A model generated the notes under the pieces. The model worked only from the letters and a program-made list of their open reading frames with translations, did no database searches and was not told the DNA's origin. From Xanthomonas arboricola (lineage in GTDB: Bacteria; Pseudomonadota; Gammaproteobacteria; Xanthomonadales; Xanthomonadaceae), in the NCBI RefSeq assembly GCF_003353015.1, contig NZ_QREM01000001.1, positions 377,720 through 414,518 on the forward strand: a stretch of 36,799 nt of DNA, given 5' to 3'. Shown piece by piece: positions 15,201 to 23,202 of the stretch (position 1 is the stretch's first letter; each line of letters begins with the position of its first letter). The position numbers and the translations under genes are program-made.

Positions 15201-16790
15201 TCACCAATCGGTGGGCGCATAGTCCTTGAGGAACTGGCCCCACACATGCTCGCCGGTGTTGGCGCCGTGGATGATCGGGTCGACGATGCGGGCGGCGCCG
15301 TCGACGATGTCCAGCGGCGGGTGGAAGCGTTCCTGCTGGACCTTGAGCGCGGCGATGTCGGCCGGATCCTCGTCGGTGACCCAGCCGGTGTCGACGCTGT
15401 TCATGTGGATGCCGTCGTTCTGGTAATCGGCCGCCGAGGTGCGCGTCATCATGTTCAACGCGGCCTTGGCCATGTTGGTATGCGGATGCCGGGTGGTCTT
15501 GAAGTTGCGGTAGAACTGCCCTTCCATCGCCGAGACGTTGACGATGTGCTTGTCGCGCTCGGGCGTGCGCAGCATCAGCGGCTTCAGCCGCGCATTGATG
15601 ATGAAGGGCGCGATGGCGTTGACCAGCTGGGTTTCCAGCAGCTCCACCGAGGGCACCTCGTCCATCAGCAGGCGCCAGGAGTTGCGCCCGCGCAGGTCCA
15701 CCTGCTGCAGGTCCTGGTCCAGCCGACCTTCCGGGAACAGGTGCTGCTGGCCCACCAGTTCGTCGTCCAGCAACGCCACTTGCGACAGCTCGGCGGCGCG
15801 GGTGAGGCCATCGGCGCCGTCCAGGCCGCGGCCATGCACCGCCGGCAGCGCCATCGCCGAGGCATCGCGCAACGGTTCGGGCGTGCGCAGGCCTTCGTAA
15901 TGGCCGACCAGGTTGCGCACGGTGTCCGGCAACTCATGCAGCGCGGCGGTTTCGCCGGCCATCATGTGCGCGTAGAACTGCGGCGGGCGGCGCACGGTCT
16001 GGCAGGCATTGTTGATGATGAAGTCCAGGCGGTCGCGGGTGGCCAGCAGCTGGCTGCAGAACGCCTCCACGCTGGGGGTGTGGCGCAGATCCAGGCCGAA
16101 CACCTGCAGGCGATGGCCCCACTCGTTGAAGTCCGGCTCCTGCGCATAGCGGGCGGCCGAATCGCGCGGGAAACGCGTGGTCACGATCAGTTCCGCACCG
16201 GCGCGCAGCAGCTTCAGGCCGGCCTGATAGCCGATCTTGACCCGGCCGCCGGTCAGCAGCGCCACGCGTCCGCGCAGGTCGGCGGTTTCGGTGCGCTTGA
16301 AGTAGTTCAGCTCGGCGCAGGCCGGGCACATCTGGTCGTAGAAGTGATGCAGCTGGGTGAACTTCTGCTTGCACACGTAGCAGTGGCGCAACTCCGGCGA
16401 ATGCGTGGGCTCCGGCGCAGCAGTGGCGTTTTCGCCGTTGTGCGCATCGTGCAGGCCGGCGGCATGCGGCGGGAAGAAGTTCGGCGTGCTGAACACCGGT
16501 TTGCGCCGCAGTGCGCGGATGCCACGCTGCTCGAGCAGTGCCTCGGCCTTGCGCACCTTCTCCTGGTGCCGCTCGCGCTCGCGCTGCTTGAGCAGCTGCC
16601 GCCGCGCCTTGGGCTCGGGGTGATAGACCCGGGCCACCACCTGGTGCAGGCGCACGCGGTCGGCCTCGGGCAGTGTGTCGAGCACGCTGCGGTCGGCCTC
16701 GATGGCCTCCAGCAGGTCCAGCGCCGCGCGCAGGCGGTCGGTGAGCGGCAGGTCGTCGTTGGCGGGCACGTGCGGGACGTTGGTGTTCAA
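15201..16790 (-). CDS. SDR-fold protein with N-terminal Cys4 site
   Basis: A 529-residue protein. The first 130 residues are helical and highly charged (KARRQLLKQRERERHQEKVR), then comes a Cys4 site, C137-Y-V-C140 and C155-P-A-C158, which could bind zinc or iron. The Rossmann fold begins at about 175 with LLTGGRVKIGYQAGL, an unusual glycine motif, followed by DLRHTPSV and INNACQTVRRPP. Where classical SDRs have YxxxK the sequence reads HPHTNMAKAALN, so the Lys is kept but the Tyr is replaced by Thr. Either the reaction is different or the fold only binds nucleotide. An insertion of about 120 residues lies between the NNAC motif and the Lys. Its function is not known to me. A large open frame on the opposite strand over the same DNA is a shadow. 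Confidence 0.85.
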   Translation of the reverse strand: MNTNVPHVPANDDLPLTDRLRAALDLLEAIEADRSVLDTLPEADRVRLHQVVARVYHPEPKARRQLLKQRERERHQEKVRKAEALLEQRGIRALRRKPVFSTPNFFPPHAAGLHDAHNGENATAAPEPTHSPELRHCYVCKQKFTQLHHFYDQMCPACAELNYFKRTETADLRGRVALLTGGRVKIGYQAGLKLLRAGAELIVTTRFPRDSAARYAQEPDFNEWGHRLQVFGLDLRHTPSVEAFCSQLLATRDRLDFIINNACQTVRRPPQFYAHMMAGETAALHELPDTVRNLVGHYEGLRTPEPLRDASAMALPAVHGRGLDGADGLTRAAELSQVALLDDELVGQQHLFPEGRLDQDLQQVDLRGRNSWRLLMDEVPSVELLETQLVNAIAPFIINARLKPLMLRTPERDKHIVNVSAMEGQFYRNFKTTRHPHTNMAKAALNMMTRTSAADYQNDGIHMNSVDTGWVTDEDPADIAALKVQQERFHPPLDIVDGAARIVDPIIHGANTGEHVWGQFLKDYAPTDW

Positions 16791-17291
16791 GATGGATCCG
16801 GAAAAGAGCGGCAGAAAGCGGAGCGGATGCAGCGAAGGGCGCGGCGGATGGCACGTCCAGCGGCCGCACCGGTCGGGAACCGGGCGCCGCAGGCCGAAGC
16901 AACCGGGCCGTGGCTATTTTCGCCGATCCTGCGGTGCTGACGCCAACGGCGTGTCAAGGCCGTCTCAGGGGACAACCGCGGTGCCGAGGGTGTGCCGGAT
17001 CGGGACTGGCAGCCCGGCAGCATCCGGCCAGCCAGATCGCCGAGCTCAACGCCGATGCCCGCAGGAAGCGCAGGCTTGCTAGATGGTGCCTTCCGGCAGG
17101 TCGGTGATTGCCCGGTAGCGCGCTGCTGGCGACTGCGGGGCTCGGGCGCTGTTGCCCTGCGGTCGTCGGTGTTCGGCCTTCCAGCGATGCTGCAGGCTGG
17201 TCGTGGGTGCTCACGCCAGCAGGCCCGCTCACGCACTCTCCAAATCGGCTGGGCTAGGGTTGCGGCCTACTGGTGTAGCGGAGAATGCAGC
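16791..17291. other. Intergenic stretch between divergent genes
   Basis: These 501 bp separate the minus-strand SDR-like gene from the plus-strand reductase. Several frames cross it, but none has a ribosome site, export signal or domain. The promoters of both genes should be here. I see no inverted repeats or boxes strong enough to mark. Confidence 0.5.
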
Positions 17292-18266
17292 ATGGGCCTG
17301 TTGGTCGACGGCAAGTGGCAGGACAGTTGGTACGACACCGACAAGAGCGGCGGACGTTTCGAGCGCTCGCAATCGCAGTTCCGCAATTGGGTGACGCGCG
17401 ATGGCAGCCCTGGTCCGCACGGGGAGGGTGGCTTTCAGGCTGCTCCCGGTCGCTATCACCTGTACGTGTCGCTGGCCTGCCCGTGGGCGCATCGCACGCT
17501 GATCTTCCGGCGCCTGAAAGGGCTGGAGTCGATGATCGACGTGTCGGTGGTGAACTGGTTGATGCGCGACCAGGGCTGGACGTTCGATCCTGGCCCGGGC
17601 GTGATCGCCGATCCGGTTCACCGCGCCAAGCGCCTGTACGAGGTGTATCTCAACGCCGATCCGCAGTACTCCGGGCGGGTGACGGTGCCGGTGCTGTGGG
17701 ACCGCGAGCGCGACACGGTGGTGAGCAACGAGTCGGCCGACATCATCCGCATGTTCAACAGCGCCTTCGATGCCGTTGGTGCGGCCGACGGTGACTTTTA
17801 TCCGGCCCCGTTGCGCGAGCAGATCAATGCGCTCAATACGCGTATCTACGACACCGTCAACAACGGCGTCTACAAGGCGGGCTTCGCCACCACGCAGGCC
17901 GCCTACGAAGAAGCCGTGGTGCCGCTCTTCGAGACACTGGACTGGCTGGAGGCGCGCCTGGGCGAGCACCGCTATCTGTGCGGCGAGGTGCTCACCGAGG
18001 CGGATTGGCGGCTGTTTACGACGCTGGTGCGGTTCGATGCAGTGTATGTGGGGCACTTCAAGTGCAACCTGCGACGGATTGCCGACTATCCCCACTTGTC
18101 CGGATTCCTGCGCGAGCTCTACCAGATGCCCGGTATTGCAGACACGGTGAATTTCCGGCACATCAAAGGCCATTACTACCAGAGTCACAGCACCATCAAT
18201 CCCACCGGCATCGTGCCGCTGGGGCCGGTGCTGGATCTGCAGGCGCCGCACGGGCGTGGCGGCTGA
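17292..18266 (+). CDS. Glutathionyl-hydroquinone reductase (Xi-class GST)
   Basis: A 324-residue cytoplasmic protein. It carries the family landmarks: LYVSLACPWAHRTLI with catalytic Cys63, a following R-x-L-K-G-L region, and the C-terminal domain motifs TRIYDTVNNGVYKAGFATTQ and GEVLTEADWRLFTTLVRFDA. It ends with HYYQSHSTINPTGIVPLGP, which is characteristic of YqjG/EcfG-type enzymes. They remove glutathione from glutathionyl-hydroquinones using a second glutathione, a step in repair of quinone adducts. ATG 17292 is chosen because the conserved N-terminus (MGLLVDGKWQDSWYDT) begins there, though the frame stays open 300 bp upstream. It stands alone, with a VOC protein gene 91 bp downstream. Confidence 0.93.
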   Translation: MGLLVDGKWQDSWYDTDKSGGRFERSQSQFRNWVTRDGSPGPHGEGGFQAAPGRYHLYVSLACPWAHRTLIFRRLKGLESMIDVSVVNWLMRDQGWTFDPGPGVIADPVHRAKRLYEVYLNADPQYSGRVTVPVLWDRERDTVVSNESADIIRMFNSAFDAVGAADGDFYPAPLREQINALNTRIYDTVNNGVYKAGFATTQAAYEEAVVPLFETLDWLEARLGEHRYLCGEVLTEADWRLFTTLVRFDAVYVGHFKCNLRRIADYPHLSGFLRELYQMPGIADTVNFRHIKGHYYQSHSTINPTGIVPLGPVLDLQAPHGRGG

Positions 18267-18357
18267 TGCAACCGGCGGCTGCACGGCGCAGCGCTCGGGC
18301 GCACTGCCGCATGGCGTGTACTAAGCTGTGCGCCTTGGTGACCAACAGGAGCGGTCA

Positions 18358-18753
18358 GTGCTGAATCATGTGATGGTGGGATCGAACGATATTGCGCGAT
18401 CCAGGCAGTTCTACGATGCGGTGCTCGGCGGCGTCTTCGGCGCTCCCGCGCCGCTGGTCAACACTGCCGGCTCCGGCCATGTGCGGCTGTTCTATCGCCA
18501 TGCCGGCAGCACCTTCGCCGTCAGCGAGCCGATCAACGATGCGCCGGCGACCAGCGGCAACGGCGCCACCGTCGGTTTCACCTGCAGTTCGCCAGAGCAG
18601 GTGCGGGCCTTCCACGACGCCGCCGTGGCTGCAGGCGGGGTGTCCGTCGAAGATCCGCCGGGCGAGCGTGAGAGCCGCATGGGAGCGGTCTGGCTGGCCT
18701 ATGTGCGCGACCCGGATGGCAACAAGCTCTGTGCGATCTACCGGCCCGTCTAG
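18358..18753 (+). CDS. VOC-family (glyoxalase/bleomycin resistance-like) protein
   Basis: A 131-residue protein starting at GTG 18358, five bases after an AGGAG site. The sequence has the paired beta-alpha-beta-beta-beta layout of the vicinal oxygen chelate fold: LNHVMVGSNDIARSRQFYDA VLG at the start (His in the first strand), and YVRDPDGNKLCAIYRPV at the end, the usual D-P-D-G-N end motif. Members are metal-dependent lyases, isomerases or dioxygenases, or they bind small toxins. This one resembles the uncharacterised lactoylglutathione lyase-like group found in many proteobacteria. The substrate is unknown. It lies downstream of a glutathione-dependent reductase, which could be chance. Confidence 0.88.
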   Translation: MLNHVMVGSNDIARSRQFYDAVLGGVFGAPAPLVNTAGSGHVRLFYRHAGSTFAVSEPINDAPATSGNGATVGFTCSSPEQVRAFHDAAVAAGGVSVEDPPGERESRMGAVWLAYVRDPDGNKLCAIYRPV

Positions 18754-18896
18754 ACCCGGATGCCTGCGCTGCGGCGACCTGCCGCAGCGCTGTGGGGCAT
18801 CGTGCTGTTGCTGCGCCAGGGCGACGGTGGGGTGACCGTCGCCGCGGCGCGGCACGCGGTTGCGTCAGGTGACGGACCCAGGCACCGGGTGTTGGG

Positions 18897-19358
18897 CTAG
18901 TGCTTTGCCGCGTCGCGCATGATCAGCGTCGCCGCGCCCACCGTGATCGCGTCCTCAACCACGCCGGTGCTGGTCTGGCCATAGCGTTCGATCGCGCGCA
19001 TGCGCACGTTGAAGGTGAGGTAGGCGGCCGCCACTGCGGTGGTCGCGCCCAGCACGGCAGCCACGCCGCGCTGATGGCGCGGTGCCAGCGCGGTGCCGAC
19101 GATGATGCCGGTGGCGATGCGGGCAATCATGCCGGGCAACACGATGCGGTCGGGAGCGGTTTTCATCTTGTCGCCGGCCAGCTCACCACCGGCCAGCGCC
19201 AGCATGCCGGCCGATGCGAGGGGATTGGCGAGCAGTGCCGGCGCGCCGTTGTCGGCGGGGAGCTTGCCGGTGCGCGCAGCGTTGGCCACTGCGGCCAGCG
19301 GGGTCATCGAGCGCATGCCGGCGACGGCGCTCATCAGGAGGGAGTGGATCAAAGCCAT
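18897..19358 (-). CDS. DUF4126-like small membrane protein
   Basis: A 153-residue protein from ATG 19358 with a GAGG site five bases upstream. It has hydrophobic, Ala- and Gly-rich segments throughout: LLMSAVAGMRSMTPLAAVAN, MLALAGGELAGDK, MIARIATGIIVGTALAPR, GVAAVLGATTAVAAAYLTF and a final AITVGAATLIM. The opening A-G-M-R-S-M-T-P-L is typical of DUF4126 proteins. It is an inner-membrane protein with probably four segments. The function of the family is unknown. It is convergent with the VOC gene. Confidence 0.75.
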   Translation of the reverse strand: MALIHSLLMSAVAGMRSMTPLAAVANAARTGKLPADNGAPALLANPLASAGMLALAGGELAGDKMKTAPDRIVLPGMIARIATGIIVGTALAPRHQRGVAAVLGATTAVAAAYLTFNVRMRAIERYGQTSTGVVEDAITVGAATLIMRDAAKH

Positions 19359-19653
19359 GTGCACCTCTGCAGGAGCATGCTGCCAGGCGTCAATGTGGAG
19401 CAGGCAGGCATGCGTCGGGTTGTCGATGCCCAGAGCCTAGGAGGCCGGATGTCTGCGCGATGGCAAGGCGGTGCCAGCGCGATGTGCCTGCCTGGCGGGA
19501 GGGCGGTGTTGCCTGACGCGTGGGGGCAGGTGCCGGTCGATCCCTGCCGGGGTGGTGGTGCGGGCGTGCGGCAGCAGCCGGCAAGGCCACGCCCGTGTCG
19601 GCGCGCTGCCTGGCCATGCGGGCGCGGCAGCGCGTTGCCATCGCCAGGACCGG

Positions 19654-20568
19654 TCAGGGCTGCTTTGCAAAGCTGCCCGCGCGCCACGCCAGCCACAATA
19701 CCGACAGACCCACCGCCAGGCAGATGAGCACGCCGGGCAGCGAGGCCTCCGGGCCGAAGGTCCCGCCGGTGAGCCATTGCGGAAATCCGGGCGTTGCCGT
19801 GCTGCGGGCAATGGCCGGGCCCATGTCGGTCCCGGAGACCGCCGCACCGAACAGATAGCCCTGGGTGAAGTTCCAGGCGATATGCACGCCGATCGACATC
19901 CAGATGCGGCCGGTCAAGGCATAGAACGCGCCCAGCAGGATGCCTGCTTCCAGTGCGATGCAAATTGCCGCAAACGCCGTTGCATGCGGGTTGGCGATAT
20001 GGCCGAAACCGAACAGCGCGGCAGAGGCGATAAACGCCACCCACGGGCCGAACGCGCGCCATACCAGGCGCAGAAAGATGGCGCGGAACAACAGCTCTTC
20101 GATCACCCCGGCCTGCAGGGCCTTGCGCACCGCCGTCCAGGCCGGCGCCGGGCCAAGCGCCTGGATGTCGTACAGCCCGAACAGCGCCATGATGCCCATG
20201 ACCGCGGCGAACATGGCCGCGCCGATCAACAGTCCGATGCTCAGCTGCGGCAACATCGGGCGGAGTGCGAGCTCGCTGGCGCGTCGTCCTTCGGCCAGGC
20301 GCACCGCCACCACGTAGACCGCCAAGCCCACCGCGATACCGACCAGGCTGGCAACCAGTTGCAGCGGCCCGGAGTCCTTGGGCAGCAGGCTGCCGACGGC
20401 CCTGCCGGCCATCGGCGCCAGCGTGGCGACCGCCACCAGCAGCAGGACCGCCCAGCCGATCGCCCGCAGCCAGCGTAGGCGGCCGGGCTGCAGGACGTTG
20501 CGCTCGCCCAGCGCAATGCGGTGGGACGCGTGGCCGTTATTGGAAACCGCTGGCGTTGGTGCGTGCAT
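19654..20568 (-). CDS. CPBP-family intramembrane metalloprotease
   Basis: A 304-residue membrane protein with about eight hydrophobic segments. The CPBP (CAAX protease and bacteriocin-processing) motifs are present in order: EELLFRAIFLRLVW with the Glu-Glu pair, FGFGHIANPHA with His, and HIAWNFTQG with the last His/Asn pair. These residues form the active site within the membrane. Known roles of the family include prenyl-protein maturation and self-protection from bacteriocins. There is no peptide or toxin gene next to it, so the role here cannot be named. It is 6 kb away from the lasso locus and not an obvious part of it. Confidence 0.88.
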   Translation of the reverse strand: MHAPTPAVSNNGHASHRIALGERNVLQPGRLRWLRAIGWAVLLLVAVATLAPMAGRAVGSLLPKDSGPLQLVASLVGIAVGLAVYVVAVRLAEGRRASELALRPMLPQLSIGLLIGAAMFAAVMGIMALFGLYDIQALGPAPAWTAVRKALQAGVIEELLFRAIFLRLVWRAFGPWVAFIASAALFGFGHIANPHATAFAAICIALEAGILLGAFYALTGRIWMSIGVHIAWNFTQGYLFGAAVSGTDMGPAIARSTATPGFPQWLTGGTFGPEASLPGVLICLAVGLSVLWLAWRAGSFAKQP

Positions 20569-20675
20569 GGGTTGAGGTCCTGTGGGTGGTTGCTAGCGGG
20601 TGGTTGAACGGGACGAGGCGTCTGCCACGACTGCGATACGGCGGGCGAATGAGCGCTGTTGCACTGCCGGGGCGA

Positions 20676-21644
20676 TCAGCGCGTGTCGCCCGGTGAGGAG
20701 CTGCTGCGCAACAAGGACTTGAGCCCGTGCGTGATGCCGCGCGGTGCGACGCTCAAGTGGTCTTCGTCATCGAGAACCTCCAGCGCGAGATGCAACGATG
20801 GATAGTGTCGCGCGCGCAGCGCCTGCGCCATCTTCTGTGCGTCGATGACCATGTCGTAATTCTGGTGGTGGCGCACCTGCTCGTATTCGCCGACGTACAT
20901 GTACACCTGCGCCGGCAGGTCGGTATGCGACGCGGCAAAGCTGGTTTCCTGCGCCACCATCGCGTGCTCGCCATACCAGTACGAGGGGCTGCCCAGGATG
21001 TAGCCGGCGAACATCTCCGGTGTGCTCAACAGGATCTGCGTGCCCAGCAGGCCGCCGTACGAGTGCCCCAGATACAGGCGCCGCTGTTCGTCGGTCCGGT
21101 AGCGGTTGGCGACGAACGGCAGCACGCGATCGCGCAGGTAGCGGATGTAGTCGGCGCTCTTGCCGTGGGTGGCAACCGGCGCTGCGGTCGGGCCATCTTC
21201 CGGGGTGGGCGTGTAATCGCGTCTGCGGCTCGGCATGGGCTCGTCGCCGACTGCGTAGGACAGCCCGACCAGAATGAAATCGGCGATGGCTGGCCCTTCG
21301 CCGTTCAAGCGCCGCGCGATCTGCTTGACCAGCGGGAACGCATAGTCGCCATCGGTGGCATACAACACCGGGTAACGACGCTGCGGATTGTCCGCATAGC
21401 CGCGTGGCAGCGCGACGAAGACCTGGTAGGTGCGGCCTGTCGCCGGATCGGGCACGTCCCAGACCTGCGTATCGGCCAGTTCATACGGTTGCCCACCGCC
21501 ACGCTGGCTACCAGGCGCGTGAGCGGGCGTATCCGCTGTGGCTGCTGGTGTCGCTTTGGCAATGGGTGTGGGTGCTGGCGGTGGTGCCTTGCCGCAGGCA
21601 GTCAGTAGCAACACTGCCAATCCAGCCGATAACCGCTTGTTCAC
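20676..21644 (-). CDS. Fes/IroE-like esterase lipoprotein
   Basis: A 322-residue protein with a lipoprotein signal ending L-L-T-A-C-G (Cys17), a Pro/Ala-rich linker, and a putative-esterase (PF00756-like) alpha/beta-hydrolase domain. Motifs are YPVLYATDGDYAFPLVKQI, Ser195 in LGHSYGGLLG, and a C-terminal DDEDHLSVAP that supplies the His. Relatives cleave siderophore trilactones or S-formylglutathione. The lipid anchor places it on a membrane face in the envelope. ATG 21644 follows a GGAGG site. No siderophore or receptor gene is adjacent, so the substrate is open. It is followed, on the same strand, by nothing closer than the CPBP gene. Confidence 0.88.
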   Translation of the reverse strand: MNKRLSAGLAVLLLTACGKAPPPAPTPIAKATPAATADTPAHAPGSQRGGGQPYELADTQVWDVPDPATGRTYQVFVALPRGYADNPQRRYPVLYATDGDYAFPLVKQIARRLNGEGPAIADFILVGLSYAVGDEPMPSRRRDYTPTPEDGPTAAPVATHGKSADYIRYLRDRVLPFVANRYRTDEQRRLYLGHSYGGLLGTQILLSTPEMFAGYILGSPSYWYGEHAMVAQETSFAASHTDLPAQVYMYVGEYEQVRHHQNYDMVIDAQKMAQALRARHYPSLHLALEVLDDEDHLSVAPRGITHGLKSLLRSSSSPGDTR

Positions 21645-21890
21645 GACAGCCTCCTGCAGGTGGTGGGGCGCGGTGCCGTTGCAGCGGTGCAGACGAGAGC
21701 TGGCTGTCGATACATGGCGGACCGCGCGTGCCGGTTCTGTCGCGTTGGGTGCGTACCGACATCGACGATGCCAGCAATGCCGGAAGACGCGACTGGCGTG
21801 GCAACGTATAACACGGGCCGCTGCCAGGGTCTCGATGCTCGAAGAACCCAGGCGCCCGCGGAATCATCGAGAACCCGGGAGCACCCGTGC

Positions 21891-22511
21891 TCAGTGCAGA
21901 CGACCAACCACGCGCAATGCCGCCGACTTGGCCATATCGTTCGGATTGGTGCCGGGCAGGCCCTGCGGCACGGCCATGCCCTTGCTGCGATAGAAGTCGG
22001 TCCAGTACGGCGACACCTGACCGGTCTGCGGGTTCGTGAAGTTCATCGGTTGCAGCGCAAACACCTGATGGGCGCGGAAGGCGCGCTCGATGAAGTCCGA
22101 GCAGTAGTAACTGTCGTCGTCCTGCACGTAGGTCTGGTTGTACGGTTTGCCGAGCATGCGCCGCGCCTGCGCAATGGCATCGGCAATGGCAGCGCGATGC
22201 CCGGGGGTGAGCCGGTACACGACGATCTGCCGGTGCCTGGCGCTGGCGTCGTCGATGAACACCTGCAACGCCTGCTCGCGCGAGCCGTGTTCGTCCGCAT
22301 GCAGCACCACCTGCGTATCGCCGGCATGCGCTACCAGCGCGACGTGGTCGAAGCTGGGTTCGCCCTGGGTGGCGGTGGCGTCGTCGATGGCGCCGCTCAG
22401 GCCGGTGCGTGCGGCGGTGACGAACAGCAGGTCGCCATCGTGCACCCGCAGCGCAAGCGCGGTGCCGGGCAACAAGGCGATGAGCAGCGACAACAGCAGG
22501 GCAATGCGCAT
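21891..22511 (-). CDS. YiiX/YebB-like NlpC/P60-superfamily hydrolase, exported
   Basis: A 206-residue protein with a signal peptide (RIALLLSLLIALLPGTALA) from ATG 22511. The mature part starts RVHDGDLLFV and contains FDHVALVAHAG with the His, and YYCSDFIERAFRA with the Cys. In the circularly permuted NlpC/P60 group (DUF830, YiiX-like) these are the catalytic residues, with His before Cys. Such proteins are amidases or esterases, with activity on acyl or peptide bonds of envelope components. The frame is open upstream, but the signal peptide fixes this start. It is divergent from the DUF3817-like gene, with 188 bp between them. Confidence 0.85.
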   Translation of the reverse strand: MRIALLLSLLIALLPGTALALRVHDGDLLFVTAARTGLSGAIDDATATQGEPSFDHVALVAHAGDTQVVLHADEHGSREQALQVFIDDASARHRQIVVYRLTPGHRAAIADAIAQARRMLGKPYNQTYVQDDDSYYCSDFIERAFRAHQVFALQPMNFTNPQTGQVSPYWTDFYRSKGMAVPQGLPGTNPNDMAKSAALRVVGRLH

Positions 22512-22699
22512 GGTCTGGGCGTTCAGGACAACAGTGCCGGCATTATCGCCGTTATGTCTGCCGGCCGCGCCGGGCAGCAGGCCACGCGTGTGCCGGCAGC
22601 GCCACGCAGCGAGGTCGTTGACCTGTAAACTGCCGCGGCCAGCGGGCGTCGCCGCCGCCATCGCGTCGCGGCAATCCTTGCTGTCCACTGGAGTGTTGC

Positions 22700-23035
22700 A
22701 TGCGTCCTGCTGCTGCGTTGTCGCCGATGGGGCGGCTGTTTGCGGTTGCCGCCTTGATCGAAGGCGTGACCTGGGCCGGGCTGTTGCTCGGCATGGTGCT
22801 CAAGTACGGCACACAGACCACCGAGGTGGTGGTGTGGCTGTTCGGTCGCCTGCACGGCGGCGCCTTCCTGTTTTACGTGGTGGTCAGCGTGCTCGCCGCG
22901 CTGCGGCTGCGCTGGCCGTGGTGGGCCTGGGCGCTGAGCCTGCTGGCCGCGCTGCCGCCGCTGGTGACGGTGCCGTTGGAACTGTGGTTCCGGCGTATCG
23001 GCCTGCTTGGCCAGCGGCCGCCGCCCGCAGGTTGA
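22700..23035 (+). CDS. DUF3817-like small membrane protein
   Basis: A 111-residue protein with three hydrophobic segments: LFAVAALIEGVTWAGLLLGM, HGGAFLFYVVVSVLAALRLR and WAWALSLLAALPPLVTVPLE. The pattern A-x-x-E-G-x-x-(W/Y)-x-x-L-x-x-x-M-x-x-K-Y in the first segment and H-G at the second are typical of DUF3817. The family is often found fused or next to transporters, but its role is unknown. ATG 22700 follows a CTGGAG site. The S9 peptidase gene starts 167 bp further on. Confidence 0.83.
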   Translation: MRPAAALSPMGRLFAVAALIEGVTWAGLLLGMVLKYGTQTTEVVVWLFGRLHGGAFLFYVVVSVLAALRLRWPWWAWALSLLAALPPLVTVPLELWFRRIGLLGQRPPPAG

Positions 23036-23202
23036 GGGGGCACGCGCGCATCGGCGGCCTGCTGCGTCTACTGTAGTGGGGTCGGGTGCATCACGGCAGC
23101 CGGTCGCATGCGTGCTCCATCGCCGATCGCGATGCGGGGGCATGGACGCGGCGGCGGTCGTTTGCCACCATGCGCCCCTCAAGGACAGGTCGTGGGGGCG
23201 AT

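Noticed and set aside
15138-16940. A 600-codon open frame on the plus strand
   Set aside because: It covers the SDR-like gene on the other strand, has no domain or export signal, and reflects GC-rich codon use on the minus strand.
16992-17291. N-terminal extension of the glutathionyl-hydroquinone reductase frame
   Set aside because: Family proteins begin at the MGLLVDG-like segment; the extension has non-coding composition.
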